From assembly GCA_036897485.1 (NCBI GenBank), contig JAYMTF010000980.1, positions 1-27,582 of the forward strand: a DNA stretch of 27,582 nt, read 5' to 3'. Under the pieces are notes generated by a model. It saw nothing but the letters and a program-made list of their open reading frames with translations, had not been told where the DNA came from and made no database searches. Shown here piece by piece: positions 8,848 to 27,582 of this stretch (position 1 is the stretch's first letter; each line of letters starts with the position of its first letter). The DNA is from Pelargonium nanum (Eukaryota > Streptophyta > Magnoliopsida > Geraniales > Geraniaceae). The position numbers and the translations under genes are program-made.

Positions 8848-11345
8848 TGATGTAATAAAGAGAATGTACGTACGTTGGAGGCAGCTAGGGTTAGTGTCAC
8901 TGTCCAAAAACAGTATAAAATGTTGACTTTTTTGGTTGTTCATTGTTCGAATCCCAATGGAATTGATGGAGGAAGAGACAAGCTAAGACATGGTTTTGAT
9001 CCATCACTGTGCACCTAATTAACTGATGAGTTTTGTTTTGTGCTAGATCTAGAGTACCTAGTACTGGTTGCTACCTAGCTTATTGCTACAGCATTTGAGG
9101 GTCTCGAACCATGTGTCTTGTCTTGTTCCTTGCATTTATTGTCCTAAGCCCATGCTAAAGGTAACAATTCTCGCATTTGTTTGGATTGATCTCGACTTTG
9201 TTTAGACTTATCCGCTTTGTTCGGATTCAGGCGGATAAAAAGTAATCTGCTTTTAAAGAAAATCGGATTGATTTTAGTGTTACCATTGATTCGTTATGAA
9301 CTTAGAAGCAAAGAAGCTCAAAGCCTATATGTAAACACTCCAATGCAATAAGCCAATAAATATATATCAGATATAGAGGTGGAAGTTTATATTCACAAGT
9401 CGTATTTGTGTTGATTTGAAAGTTTAATATTATATTCAATATATACATTAATTTAATCAAAACATGTTGAATAAACACTCTCCTTTTTTTTTAATCCTGA
9501 AACTCTGATGTTATTAGATCTCGTGTTATTCAAATCTCAAAAATTCGTGTCGTATTCGAGATCTGTATCCACATATTTCTACAATATTGTATAACACTCC
9601 CCTGTTAGTATTTTTCTGGTAAAAAAGCAAAGGAATTTACATACATGCATGTATTGTTCATTAATGACTCCACAGAGTGAAATAAGGTCACGAGGGGTTG
9701 AAGTTCGAATTGTGTTAATCAATGTCACACCACATTCACATTCTTAGCTAAGAGAGAGCATTGATGGAACATCTCTAATAAATGAAATGACATCACAAAA
9801 AAAGAAACAAAACCTAGGATCAATCTAGCTTTTAAGGGAGAGAGAACTTCGATTTGAATTCAAATCCATAAATCGATCAGAAATAGGTCTAATCAGTTTT
9901 AAATCGAATTAAATTTTGGATGCCCGCAAATTTGAATTTAAATTTGGCCGTTTTAGAGAGTGAGAGTGAAATAATCTGAATCTAACTCGAACAATTGTTT
10001 GAGATCAGATAAATTTCATTTTTAGTGTAAAATGAACAAATTAATCCTAAACATTCCAAAAACCGATCTAACTGAACGTTTTAAGTGGAACTGAATTTCA
10101 AATTCCGGCAAGTTCATATTCAAATTACCGGCTCGGGAGGCAGAGAGTCATTAAACAAAAGCTACTGGTTTTTGTTTGTTGTATAGTGACTTGTGAGTGT
10201 GTATAGTCTCTATTGTCGTCCCATAACTTCACTTTTTGCCTATTTATCTACTTCTTCTTCTTCGTGCTTCCCATAACTACACTGTGTGTCGAGGAGTGAG
10301 CTGGTTAGGTCACAATCCAATCCTTTTCATGCACAGTTTGGTGCAGCAAAGCATGCACGCTAGTGGGAGCCTATGGTTTTCACTTTCCTTTTACCTTGTA
10401 GAGTACTAGATAGATCACATGACCTAGTAAGTACAGTACCAAGTAGTTAAATCTGATTGATACTACTACAACACTAGTTGACGTATACATTTACCATCAC
10501 TACTTGACATTGACAACAACCTTTGTATTTATGTTTGAGGTTTGATATCTTGATAAGATCATGTCTAATTCAAAGGTTTGATTGGTTCTGTCTTACGAGT
10601 AATTAAGGTAAGAATTTGAATTTCAAATCGAGTTTTTCGGTTTAGGATGAGAACACTTAACTCATATCAAATTTATTTTGGAATTGGCGGTATTTGGTAA
10701 GTTTTGATAGGTGGTGAGTAGCCATATTATTTTCTCGTCATAATTTTCGGTTTAGGCTTCGATGACTCGCCTTAAATTGAATCTTATCTGAAAGTGATAC
10801 AAATTATACAAGTGGTGAGCGGGCATTTTCATGCCCTGATTCATATTTTTAGTTTTTACTTTAATAGTTCAATAGATTGATTATTAAGTTTTTTTTATCT
10901 ATATGTAACAATAACACTAATATATAAATTTAGAAATAGTTTCTAAATACTCCATTTTCAATTTATCATCTGCAACAGTATATTAATTACTAAACTTTGA
11001 CTTATCTTATCTATTATTACTAAATTATTTCATTTCTCTTTTTAACTGTTTTTGTCTCTTATTTTGTACTGCATGAAATAATAGGATAATTGAATGAATT
11101 TTAATTTTATAATAATCCATTGTTAAGTGTGCCACTTTTTAACTCAGACAAAAAATATATAAATAACTGACACTGACTGCACTGTAAAATAATTCAACGG
11201 TTTATCATAAGAGCAGATGAGCTAATAAAGATTCTTGAATATAATATTTTTCTATATATGATTAATTTATAACATTTGTGAAATTAGGTGTAGTTGTGTA
11301 GTTTTTTTTTTTTTTTTTTTTGAAATAAAACTTCATTCAACAACT

Positions 11346-11395
11346 AGGAATTGTTTCTGTTAGCTTTCGAAAAAAAGAAAAGGAATTGTTTCTGT
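11346..11395 (+). repeat. Short insertion with A-rich end flanked by 15-bp direct repeat
   Basis: AGGAATTGTTTCTGT occurs at 11346-11360 and 11381-11395. The 20 bases between are TAGCTTTCG followed by an A-rich tail. This is the plus-strand arrangement of target copy, body, poly(A), target copy. A poly-T run (about 11301-11322) followed by GAAATAAAACTTCATTC lies just to the left and may be an older tail of another retroelement. Confidence 0.55.
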
Positions 11396-12711
11396 GCCCT
11401 ACACATGTAATAAAATTAATATTTTCTTTTAAAAAACATTTTTACAATAATAGTTTCAACTATTTTTCCAATAATGTGGTTCATTGGATATTTGGATCCA
11501 TTTATATGGGCTGGCATAGCTGGTTGGGCTGAACAAAATCATGAGGCCCAAAGTGAAGTGGACTTATATATAGCCCATTTAGATCCAAATCTCTAGTTGC
11601 TACAAGCTTACAATGTCTTTGTACCAATCATAGTCACTAACATGTGAAACCACCAAACTCTCCTTGCATCTTCAACACCTTATTTGTTTCACATTTTTCT
11701 TTTATCAGTGATGTCGACACATGCACATGGCATATACAAAAATAGGAGAGCTTGTGGAAATTAGATTGGTCCCTATTGATTTATGTTTGCTTATAAAAAG
11801 CCAAGTCTTTTGGCAATTAACAATCAACATGATCATCAACCATGAGAACATGCCCCCATAGGTCCCACCTCAGGTAGGCACTACCCTATTTCTGTGCTCT
11901 GCTAACACATGTCATAGGCTTGGGCTGTGGACCATCAAGCATTTCCAATACTCCAATAATGGTCACAACCTTCTGCACATTATTGTGCCTCAGTCAGTTC
12001 CCAAGGCTTGACACAACAGTAAAGTTGTTTCATTCGAGTTTACAGATTCGATTTTGATAAACTGAGTGTTTACAAAATGGACAATGACTTCTAGTATGCA
12101 GGGATGGCCAAAAAATCGATATGGATTGGATCGAACCGTTTGGTTGATACTGAATTTAAATTGATTGGGGCGTTCCTATCCATTTAGAGAACATTTAACT
12201 CGATCTGATTTGGCTTGAACTAGTTCAGTCCAAGACGACCTTCTTCTTATTCGATTTTCAGTCCACTTCTAAGTAATCTGGTCCATCTTCCAAACTAATC
12301 CAAATAGTAAATTGTTGAAAATCAATCTCTCTGAAAAGACTACTCGCATAAATGACTCTTAAATTCTTAAGCATCACTCATGTGATGGATGCCAGGGACA
12401 TAGTGGTCATTTCACTCATTTGGCAATGGCACAAATGTGGCTCTCAATCTTCAACACACACTGATGCAAAAACTCAAGAAAAGGTTTCCATAAACACATT
12501 CACATTCATATACTTAACTTTCCAATACAAAAGGAGTGCTCAAGCAAAGGCCCTAACAAGCTATAACCATGAGCACCATCACATACATACACATTATATA
12601 TAAAGTTTGCTAATAACAACATTACATTTGATCCCAAGAACACAAAACATAGATTCTTTATGCAGAAGTAGACAAGGTTGTTCTCTTGTCATGAACCAAT
12701 CTTGATCCTCT

Positions 12712-16320
<3,609 letters not shown>

Positions 16321-16434
16321 TTTCTCAGGAAACAAACACAACCCAGAAAATATTTAAGCTCAAAAAACCAGGCACTAACACTATTAACTCAAATCTCAAT
16401 CTTATGTGGTTCAACACTTGGTTACAAGGTAATG

Positions 16435-16442
16435 TATATATA
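16435..16442 (-). promoter_or_regulatory. TATA box of the MIPS gene
   Basis: CTATATATA on the minus strand lies about 115 bases upstream of the ATG at 16320. It predicts a start near 16405 and a leader of about 85 bases. Confidence 0.6.
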
Positions 16443-16464
16443 GAGCAAATGTAGGGGTGTTGGG

Positions 16465-16700
16465 ACACGTGGCAATGTGTCAGTGGTTGTGATTCTGAGC
16501 CCAGAAATAATTGGACCAAGGTTGTGTTCAAGTGAGAGTGAAGCTTAACCATGCAAACAAATCTAACTTTTAAGACCAAATATTATGAGACAAACAAAAT
16601 ACTAAATTGTATTTTTTTATGATAAATAATGGAGAATATAGGAAAATGGGTTTGAGAGATAGAGAAGTGTCCACTGAGCCACACGTGTGGGACCACACGT
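16465..16700 (-). promoter_or_regulatory. G-box cluster in the MIPS promoter
   Basis: CACGTG occurs at 16466-16471 (in GGACACGTGGCA) and at 16682-16687 (in CCACACGTGTGG, a palindrome). A further ACGT core lies in CCACACGTAC at 16693-16702. G-boxes bind bZIP factors (ABA and seed programmes) and bHLH factors such as PIFs. The first lies just upstream of the TATA box, a good position for an active element. Confidence 0.55.
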
Positions 16701-16960
16701 ACAAGGTGCACTTTTTGCGTGGCACTCTTTGGGAAGGCCATTTGTGTAGTGTTGTTTGGTTGTGTGTACTGTGTAGGAGATGTTGGAAGGCACCAGAAGG
16801 GACTGTTGAGGTTGATTGCTGAATTTTGCATGTGAGTGTATCTAGCCAATCATTTGAGTTTTGAATTTCGGGTTAATTTCTAGATCATAGTTGCATAGAA
16901 TCAACATGAATTTGACTCGAAATGAAAACGTGTTTGTTCGAGTTTCGAACTGTAGATCAA

Positions 16961-16976
16961 ATTTTGCATGCAAAAT
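16961..16976. promoter_or_regulatory. 16-bp palindrome with RY motif upstream of MIPS
   Basis: ATTTTGCATGCAAAAT is a perfect palindrome centred on GCATGC, with CATGCA on both strands. It lies about 640 bases upstream of the MIPS ATG. RY motifs are bound by seed B3 factors, and MIPS is known to be high in developing seeds of many plants. The link here is inference. Confidence 0.4.
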
Positions 16977-17362
16977 GTACATGGGCATATAGATTTCTTT
17001 CGATCCAATCCAATAAAATTAGTCTCTTCCATTTTTTTGTGACCTAAAGGTGCAATTTTTTGAGTTTTGTTGCGGTGCATATGGGTTCGAGTCCAAATTA
17101 TTGTCTCTAATACTACTTGAAGATGACAATTCGGGTTCTGACTTGCGTTTGAGTTTAATAACTTAACCTAAATTTGATTTAGAAATTTGCGAGTTGCGGG
17201 TTGGATTTCTAGTTGAACGTGTCACAATATGAATGTAAGCTCACTAATAATAAATGAATGAGATCTCACTAATAAGTGCTTTTAATTAGTATTAATTTCT
17301 TTTTAGCACCCATTTATGATCATAAGTCTACCAATAAAAAGTGTAAATATAGATGTAAATAT

Positions 17363-17530
17363 AAAATGTGACCACTGCATGAGCTAAACATGTAATTTGA
17401 GGACACGTGGCATGCTCGTATTTGGTGGTCAATTTATGTTTCCGATTTACATAATTTATATATATAAATAAAAAGTGACCGTTGCATGAGCTAGAATTGC
17501 ATGGTGAAGACACGTGGCTGGAGCGTGCTT
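17363..17530. repeat. Tandem duplication (107-bp spacing) carrying G-boxes
   Basis: AAAATGTGACCACTGCATGAGCTA (starting at 17363) and AAAAAGTGACCGTTGCATGAGCTA (starting at 17470) are followed in each copy by a GACACGTGGC G-box, at 17402-17411 and 17509-17518. The first copy shares the 12 bases GGACACGTGGCA with the G-box next to the MIPS TATA box at 16464. Confidence 0.6.
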
Positions 17531-17621
17531 GACAGTTTCCTTGGAGAGCGTGAGGACCTTGTTTTGTTCCTCAACTGTCTTGTAGGTCCCACATGTGACA
17601 GTTTTATTCACCTGTTTTGAC

Positions 17622-17651
17622 AAATTTATGAAAAATAAATTTATGAAAAAT
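17622..17651. repeat. Perfect 15-bp tandem duplication
   Basis: AAATTTATGAAAAAT occurs twice head to tail. It is probably a recent slippage event in AT-rich DNA. Confidence 0.8.
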
Positions 17652-20600
17652 AATTGACTCGTAATTTCACTTTTTGCCTTTTATAGGTCCAAATAATTAC
17701 GGAGGGCACTTTAGTAATTTCACTCTCACATGAGGTCAAAAGAAAAAGAACTAATAGATCTTGGATATTTACATTAAACAATAGTCTATATTAAGTGAAT
17801 ATTTGATCATTATAATAAACAATAAAGTTCAATCAAGTCTAAAAGCCCATCATAGTTGAAAAAAGAGATTTTGATTTCACCGAAACATGTTGAGGAAAGA
17901 GGTCTAAGCACTTGAATTTCTTCTAAAGTCTCAGGTTCGAACTTCTTTGCCGATAGTATAAGGTGAAGTTTAGGCTATAAAAGAAGAGTTGTCACTTGTT
18001 GTATACCTTAACTGATAAATAAATAAAGAGATTTTGCTCAGACTCACCCCGTGATTTACTCAACTTAGCTCATGATTCACTTAAGGTGATATACTTTGGA
18101 GCCTCTTAACTACATTAAACCTCCACAAAGCTAACAAAATTGATTTGTACACATTTTCTCTAGGATAAATGCTTTAGCAATGAAAATGATATTTTTGTTG
18201 TTGTTGAAAATATGATTGATTTGATATATGCCCATTAACTAAAGGAATGAAAATCAGCCATATTTATCAACATTAAAATTAAATGTGATGAAAGATGCAC
18301 ATACGAATCTCACAATTCACTATCAAGGTTTCTAAAAATGTCATTTCGGTTGCTAATAGTTTTATTTTAATTTAATGAATCAAGTTAAATTATAGTAAAT
18401 ATTCATATATTGGAGATACGTGTGAATGTGTAAATTAATGCACAAAATTAACAAGCCATGCAAAACATCAAAAGATTCTAATTTTGGAGTGTTTTAATAG
18501 CTATACCAAGTTTTTATACACTTATTGATTGTCTATGAGTGATATGTTTTCCAAAATATAACTAATTTGATCCTAGAAATAGATCAACTTATATAAGTAC
18601 AAGGAAGTGCTCAACCTAACACATTAGTTTGATTAGGGAAATAATTCATGAGCTGAAAATATATTCTCAGTACATATTTACACGATCTATAAAGTTCTTT
18701 TTGATCGACCTACTTTTGGTTTTTTATATATTTATAAATTGTTAAGGTTGCGTCTACTCTGCTTTTGCCGTAGGTAGTGAAAGGATTGATGGAACAATTC
18801 AAGCGTAAAAGAGAATTTGACTTGAATGACTATTCTATTAGAAAGAGAGATCATTAATTTATATCATATTTAATAAGTCTTCCCAGCAAATATCCAGAAT
18901 CTATCCTTAAGTAAAGAGAAAATTAATTATAGAGAAAGCGTAGATAGAACGGTAATAGTAGAGTGGAAATTTGGTTGTATGTTCCCGTGCTAGGAACAAG
19001 ATGAATTTTGGTAGGAGCACTCGAAAACTCACGGTCTTTCACTATGACCTATGTTGTTTTTGGACTATTTCCATGCAATTTATAGGTATATATCTAGGAC
19101 TTTTAATTGCGTTATTTCGTTCTATTTCATTATTATTTTCTATTTGTTTTAATTTTTGAACGACTTGCTCATTCAGGTAACTTTAATAACAATACATATC
19201 CTTTCCGCGTCGCACATACTCGAAGAATTTGCATCAACAAATTTTTCGTCATTAACTTGCGACAAATTAGCAAACATTACAGAATCGATCGCACGAAAAA
19301 AGAAAAACAAATTTTTGTAGCGAATTATCAACCACAAGTGAAAATCATAGGACATGTAAACTCCATTTGCAAATCCCAAAAAACAAGATGAATTTGGTGT
19401 TTATATGTATGTATCAACAAGGACTGAGTGTGAGACCACAAAAACAAAAATGGGTTTGTGGTCAAATGAGGAACGCGCACATGAGTGGCCATGCATCCGC
19501 CAACCAACGGACGCTTAACCGCCGCGCGCACCCGCGGGCCGCAACTATTGTCTTGGCCTATTCGTATTTATATGAGAGAGACCTATTTATCTCTACAAAT
19601 CGTCTTTTTCATTGGGTCACTCGACTGATTCCAGAGCTATCAATTTGGACCCGCAACGAGTTCAGGTAGCAAAAAATGAGTATAGCTAATTTTTGGGACG
19701 AGTTAAATTTGTCTTATAAAGATTGGTCGGATGGGATTGAAAACAAAACGAAAATTCGTATTTTCGAAAAGAAAATATTTTGAGAAGAAAAAATAAATAA
19801 TGAAGAGAATTGAGAAAAAAATGGTCCGGTCCAAATTCATAACCAATTTCCGTTACACCATAAATATGGAAGTTCAAATCTTGAGTCAGACTCAGTTGTG
19901 ATTTATTTCAAGTTTAACAGACATAATAACATTAACCTGATTTGTAAGAGGTGTGGGTTGAATGTCTTATCCTCGTATAGTCGATTTCAATCTGTCAGTA
20001 ATACTCACATCCATTCAGATAAAAATTTACAACTTCTACTAAAGAATTGTGATGTCTCCTGGGGTCCACAAACCCTCTCTTTCTCTAAGCTAAACCACAT
20101 TTCATTTGAGGAAAATTTAAGCTTTTTAGTAGTAGTAGAGTTGTTTCACTTGGCTTTTTCCTTCTTTTCATTTCTAGTGTATTTTAGAACCCTTTTTTGG
20201 TTTCTTTCTTTATTTTGGTGGTCCTTTTTGGTTTTGTGTCACTTTCTTTTCTTCTTGGAGAGGAGTGAAGAGAGGGTCCCTTTTGGCCAAAGTGTTGTGT
20301 GTATCAACATTTGTGAACCATCACAATGACATAAATAATGTTGCTTATAATTTTTTCTATTTTATATAAACATATATGTGTATATGAGGGGATATAGAAT
20401 GCCAGCTAAAGAGTTACGAGATAAGATTTAGAAAATTTTATGAGAAAATGTCACCTTTACGATTTAACACGTAATTGTCTCATAAATTTTAGTACCATCA
20501 AAATTTATTTTTTGTGTCTTGGTCGAGTATGAACCAAACTCTTTGCTCTATCTGTAAAAGTATTACCCTAGCATTTTGTGTCCAATTATTTGCATAGTTA

Positions 20601-21689
20601 TCAACTATCTATCTCTATATTCTTCCTTAATAATAGTGAAAAAAGTTATACAATAAAAATGAGACATGCATATTTTTCAATCGCAAACTTTTAACAAATG
20701 TAAAGAATTACCTACGCTGTCTAACTTTGTACACTAGGAACTTAAACTTTTGATTTTTACTAATAGATCTTGTATACTATCGCTGATAAAGTTTTACGCT
20801 TAGTTACATGCTAGTCCAATCAACAATTTTTGCAAAAACATTAAGTGTGACATGTCACTATTTGCTTACTTGGCATAATTTTATAGAGTAAGTATTCAGT
20901 GGTCAAAGTTATTCAACAATAATCAACGTTATGGGTACAGTTTTTTTTAATAAATAATAAGAATAAATTTGAGAGATTTGAATGCCAAATATGAAAATTT
21001 TCAACAACAAAAAAATCATCGACATTAATCTTGTAAATACAAGAGCACACCATGTGATAAAAATCATAAAACACATTGTGTGAATCTAATTTAATGTCTA
21101 ATACTGCTCTACCTAATAAAGTCACGTGACGACAAGATTATATGAAATAATTATTTTGAATAATGTGATGGCCAAAAAAGAAAACTTTTCAAAAAAGTGG
21201 GTTGGAGCTTTATATGGTTAAAATTTGACAAAATTGAAAATGTTGGAGATGATTCTTGCTTGCCCTTTTTGTGTTTCATGTTTTTGATAAACTTTTTCCA
21301 CAAACTTTGGTGCATTGTGTACCATCTTGTGAATCTACCATGTCTTTTTTATCTTCTTTCAACTACTTTTTTTTATATATTTATTTTAAATTCTTTATTT
21401 ATCTATTAGATTCTTGAATGAACATAATAATTGTATAAATCTATGAGTCTTCTTTTGTGACTTGTCACTCTCATCTTTTGATCCAATGTACTCTTTGGGT
21501 TTGTATTATTGTTCAGAGAACATGAATTCTCATGCTAGTGTCATGAGTGAAATGACAAAATTGCCCTTAGGAGGTTGTACAATGAGAATTTCTATTAAGT
21601 TATTTAAGATTTATACCAATTTGTTATGATTTAGTTTCTAATCCATTTGTGACAAATTGTCAACTATTTTTTACCTTTTTACCGAGTCG

Positions 21690-21970
21690 AGCCCGGACAA
21701 TTTTAGGCTTGTTTCATCTCGATTACACCCCTAACTACAAATAGATAAATGAGCATATAGAACAGAAATTGGGTTTCAAGTCATGCAAAAAAACGCATAC
21801 CCAAACCCGACCCACATTAAGTAAGGGTTCCGGGTTTCAAATGAATTTTAAGGCTTTTAGTGAAAAATGTACGGGTGTAGTATGGATTTCTCCGACCCGA
21901 AAATCAAACTAGCCTATTTCGTGCTATCCAAACCCGCAAAAATATGAATCGAAATTCAGGTGCACGCCAG
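21690..21970. repeat. Degenerate dispersed repeat (CCCGACCC-type)
   Basis: Contains ACCCAAACCCGACCCAC, GGGTTCCGGGTTTC, AAATGTACGGGTG and CCAAACCCGC. It shares this text with 8036-8135 and with the hAT-like copies further right. The ends are not definable. Confidence 0.35.
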
Positions 21971-22226
21971 TTATACAAATCACCAACTCTGTATGGAAAA
22001 AAGCAGATCATGTTTACCAAACAAACCTACATTTTATTAAAATTTCAAGATTACAAAAAAAAAATTGTGCCAAATACACACATCTTATCCATAAGCAGAG
22101 ATCAATTTAATTAACAAACCTGCTTAAAGATTTCAAGATAACACAAAAGTAACTGTGGCAACTAATAAACAGAGAAACAGCAAATCGACCGTTCGATTTA
22201 AAACATTCAAGTAATTTTTGCTTACG

Positions 22227-26639
<4,413 letters not shown>

Positions 26640-26850
26640 CTACCCTTCATGCAGTTATGCTATGTTTAGAACATGGAAAAGTTGGGGGCAAAGAATTATT
26701 TAGAAGGTTAACATCTTATTAATAGAAGTTTCATCCTCCATGGTAATTTCTTCGAACATAAGTAATTACTAAGATTTGAGCTTAACCCTAACTTCCTAAC
26801 TATATTTTAAGCCAATACATTTCTGCTCCTCTGATACGCCTCATCACGTG

Positions 26851-27172
26851 CAATCCTGTTATGACTTTACACGTTGTTCTGGCTTCATGCACATGTTTAT
26901 TTTTTCATTGGCGCTAGAATTTTTTTTAACTTCTTTTTAATAGGGAGGCGCCAAGGATTCAAACTTGTGATTGTTGGGTCTAAAAGAGTCTAATACCACA
27001 TAAAGGAACATCTCAATCCCATTACGACTTTGCACCTGGTTCATGCACATGTTTCTTTTTTCATTTCCACTAGAACTTTTTGAACTTCTTTTAATAGGGT
27101 GGCGTCAAGGATTCAAACTTGTGATCGTTAGCTCTACGAGGCTCTAGTACCACGTAAAGGACCATCACAATC
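26851..27172. repeat. Tandem duplication with a unit of about 163 bp
   Basis: Unit 1 starts CAATCCTGTTATGACTTT (26851) and unit 2 starts CAATCCCATTACGACTTT (27014). Both continue with TTCATGCACATGTTT, AACTTCTTTT.AATAGGG, CAAGGATTCAAACTTGTGAT and ACCAC.TAAAGGA. The units differ at scattered sites and by small indels, so the duplication is not recent. The GTACCACGTAAAGGACCATC text resembles a dispersed plant repeat whose usual form, from memory, is 'gataccatgttaa'. Confidence 0.7.
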
Positions 27173-27330
27173 AAGCTAATATCTGATGGCCCAAATTTAA
27201 GGTATATTGTAACATGCTTAATAAAGGTTGTTGCTCTCCTGAACCCAAAATAGTGGGAGCCTCGTGCAGCCATTTTTCACATTTTTGTCCCTCAATTTCT
27301 CCAAATCCAAAACATAACATTGGTGTTAAC

Positions 27331-27580
27331 TAGAGCCAACAATTTAGACTCAAACCCGCGGGTGGGCACATGAAATCCAGCCAGCACATTGTGGGTCACA
27401 TACAACACTAAAACAGACTTCGGGTCGGGTATGCCATAGAAAAAGTGCTGGTCTAGTCAAGGAAACCCGCACTCATCCGCACATTTTCTATGTAAAACTC
27501 GCAACCCATCATGAAACCCACACTACCTCTTGCTGGTCGGGGCATGTCTTTTCAACCCAAAACCCGAATTTTCAGCTCTA
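27331..27580. mobile_element. Non-autonomous hAT-like MITE, about 250 bp, at the right edge
   Basis: The left end is TAGAGCCAACAATTTAG. The right end ATTTTCAGCTCTA reads TAGAGCTGAAAAT on the other strand. The right half aligns with the MITE at 23320-23466 (TTTTCTATGTAAAACTCGC, then TCTTTTCAACCCAAAACCCG). Upstream of the left end is GTGTTAAC (27323-27330). The right flank starts GT before the window stops, which is consistent with an 8-bp duplication but not proof of one. Confidence 0.55.
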
Positions 27581-27582
27581 GT

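Larger units (their letters stand above)
8772..12711. other. Intergenic region between the SOSEKI promoter and the MIPS 3' end
   Basis: About 3.9 kb with no supportable gene. The left part is the SOSEKI upstream region (TATA box at 8841-8847). The right edge holds the MIPS 3' UTR. In between are AT-rich DNA and degenerate MITE-like text (around 9170-9300, 9840-10140 and 12105-12200, the last beginning CAGGGATGGCCAAAAA). A poly-T run lies at about 11301-11322, followed by a small insertion at 11346-11395. Open frames in this region are short and look random. Confidence 0.6.
16321..22226. other. Intergenic region between the MIPS promoter and the PAT 3' end
   Basis: About 5.9 kb with no supportable gene. 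It holds the MIPS promoter elements (16435-16700), an RY palindrome (16961-16976), a duplicated G-box block (17363-17530) and a 15-bp tandem duplication (17622-17651). Degenerate transposon-like text lies near 17085-17215 and 21690-21970, and a small CpG-rich patch near 19495-19545. Open frames here (for example 19898-20329, plus strand) lack family signatures and have the composition of non-coding T-rich DNA. Confidence 0.6.

Noticed and set aside
18799..18860. Short plus-strand frame MEQFKRKREFDLNDYSIRKRDH, which looks oddly protein-like
   Set aside because: Only about 22 residues, with stops on both sides and no recognisable family. It could be a relic, but nothing supports it.
19495..19545. 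CpG-rich patch (ACCGCCGCGCGCACCCGCGGG) as a possible CpG-type promoter
   Set aside because: It is only about 50 bases long, with no supported gene downstream on either strand.
19676..19783. 35-codon plus-strand open frame (MSIANFWDELNL...) with a TATA-like sequence about 110 bases upstream
   Set aside because: No family resemblance, a single short frame in AT-rich DNA, and no splice or conservation evidence. Chance is the simpler reading.
19898..20329. 143-residue plus-strand open frame
   Set aside because: The hydrophobic C-terminal half comes from a T-rich tract (TTTCTTT runs), with no motif and no clear ATG context. The composition is that of non-coding DNA.
27091..27273. Candidate PAT transit-peptide exon (MAARGSHYFGFRRATTF...) on the minus strand
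   Set aside because: The frame overlaps the 163-bp repeat unit, has no suitable donor to join exon 26592-26355 in phase 2, and does not resemble known PAT N-termini.

Overview
The window looks like a gene-containing stretch of a dicot (core eudicot) nuclear genome. It is AT-rich, and its genes are split by GT-AG introns with U/A-rich intron sequence. The encoded proteins are plant-specific or plant-typical, and small degenerate transposon copies sit in introns and intergenic DNA. The species cannot be named from the sequence alone. Exon boundaries were worked out by hand from splice signals, reading-frame continuity and remembered family conservation. No search was run.

Layout from left to right. 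(1) Positions 1-1859, minus strand: the 5' six exons of a type I inositol polyphosphate 5-phosphatase; the catalytic remainder lies off the left edge. (2) Positions 4445-5558, plus strand: a complete two-exon secreted Ole e 1/LAT52-like protein of 165 aa. (3) Positions 6125-8771, minus strand: a complete five-exon SOSEKI (DUF966, DIX-like) polarity protein of 412 aa. (4) Positions 12712-16320, minus strand: a complete ten-exon inositol-3-phosphate synthase (MIPS) of 510 aa. (5) Positions 22227-26592, minus strand: nine exons of a plastid-type bifunctional aspartate/prephenate aminotransferase (PAT). Its transit-peptide exon probably lies beyond the right edge. Between these genes are long non-coding stretches (1868-4444, 8772-12711, 16321-22226) with no supportable gene.

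The genes are not an operon and most are functionally unrelated. Two of them touch inositol metabolism: MIPS makes inositol 3-phosphate and the 5-phosphatase removes 5-phosphates from inositol phosphates or phosphoinositides. They lie about 11 kb apart on the same strand, with two unrelated genes between them, so the pairing may be chance.

No previously undescribed multi-gene system is visible. The best second-look items are small. A tiny poly(A)-type insertion has duplicated a SOSEKI 5' splice site in frame. A tandem repeat array in a MIPS intron carries copies of that intron's own 5' splice site. The MIPS upstream region has repeated G-boxes. A 24-bp palindrome of RY motifs lies upstream of the 5-phosphatase. 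Two extra cysteines occur in the Ole e 1-like protein. Several non-autonomous DNA transposon remnants with recognisable terminal repeats are also present.
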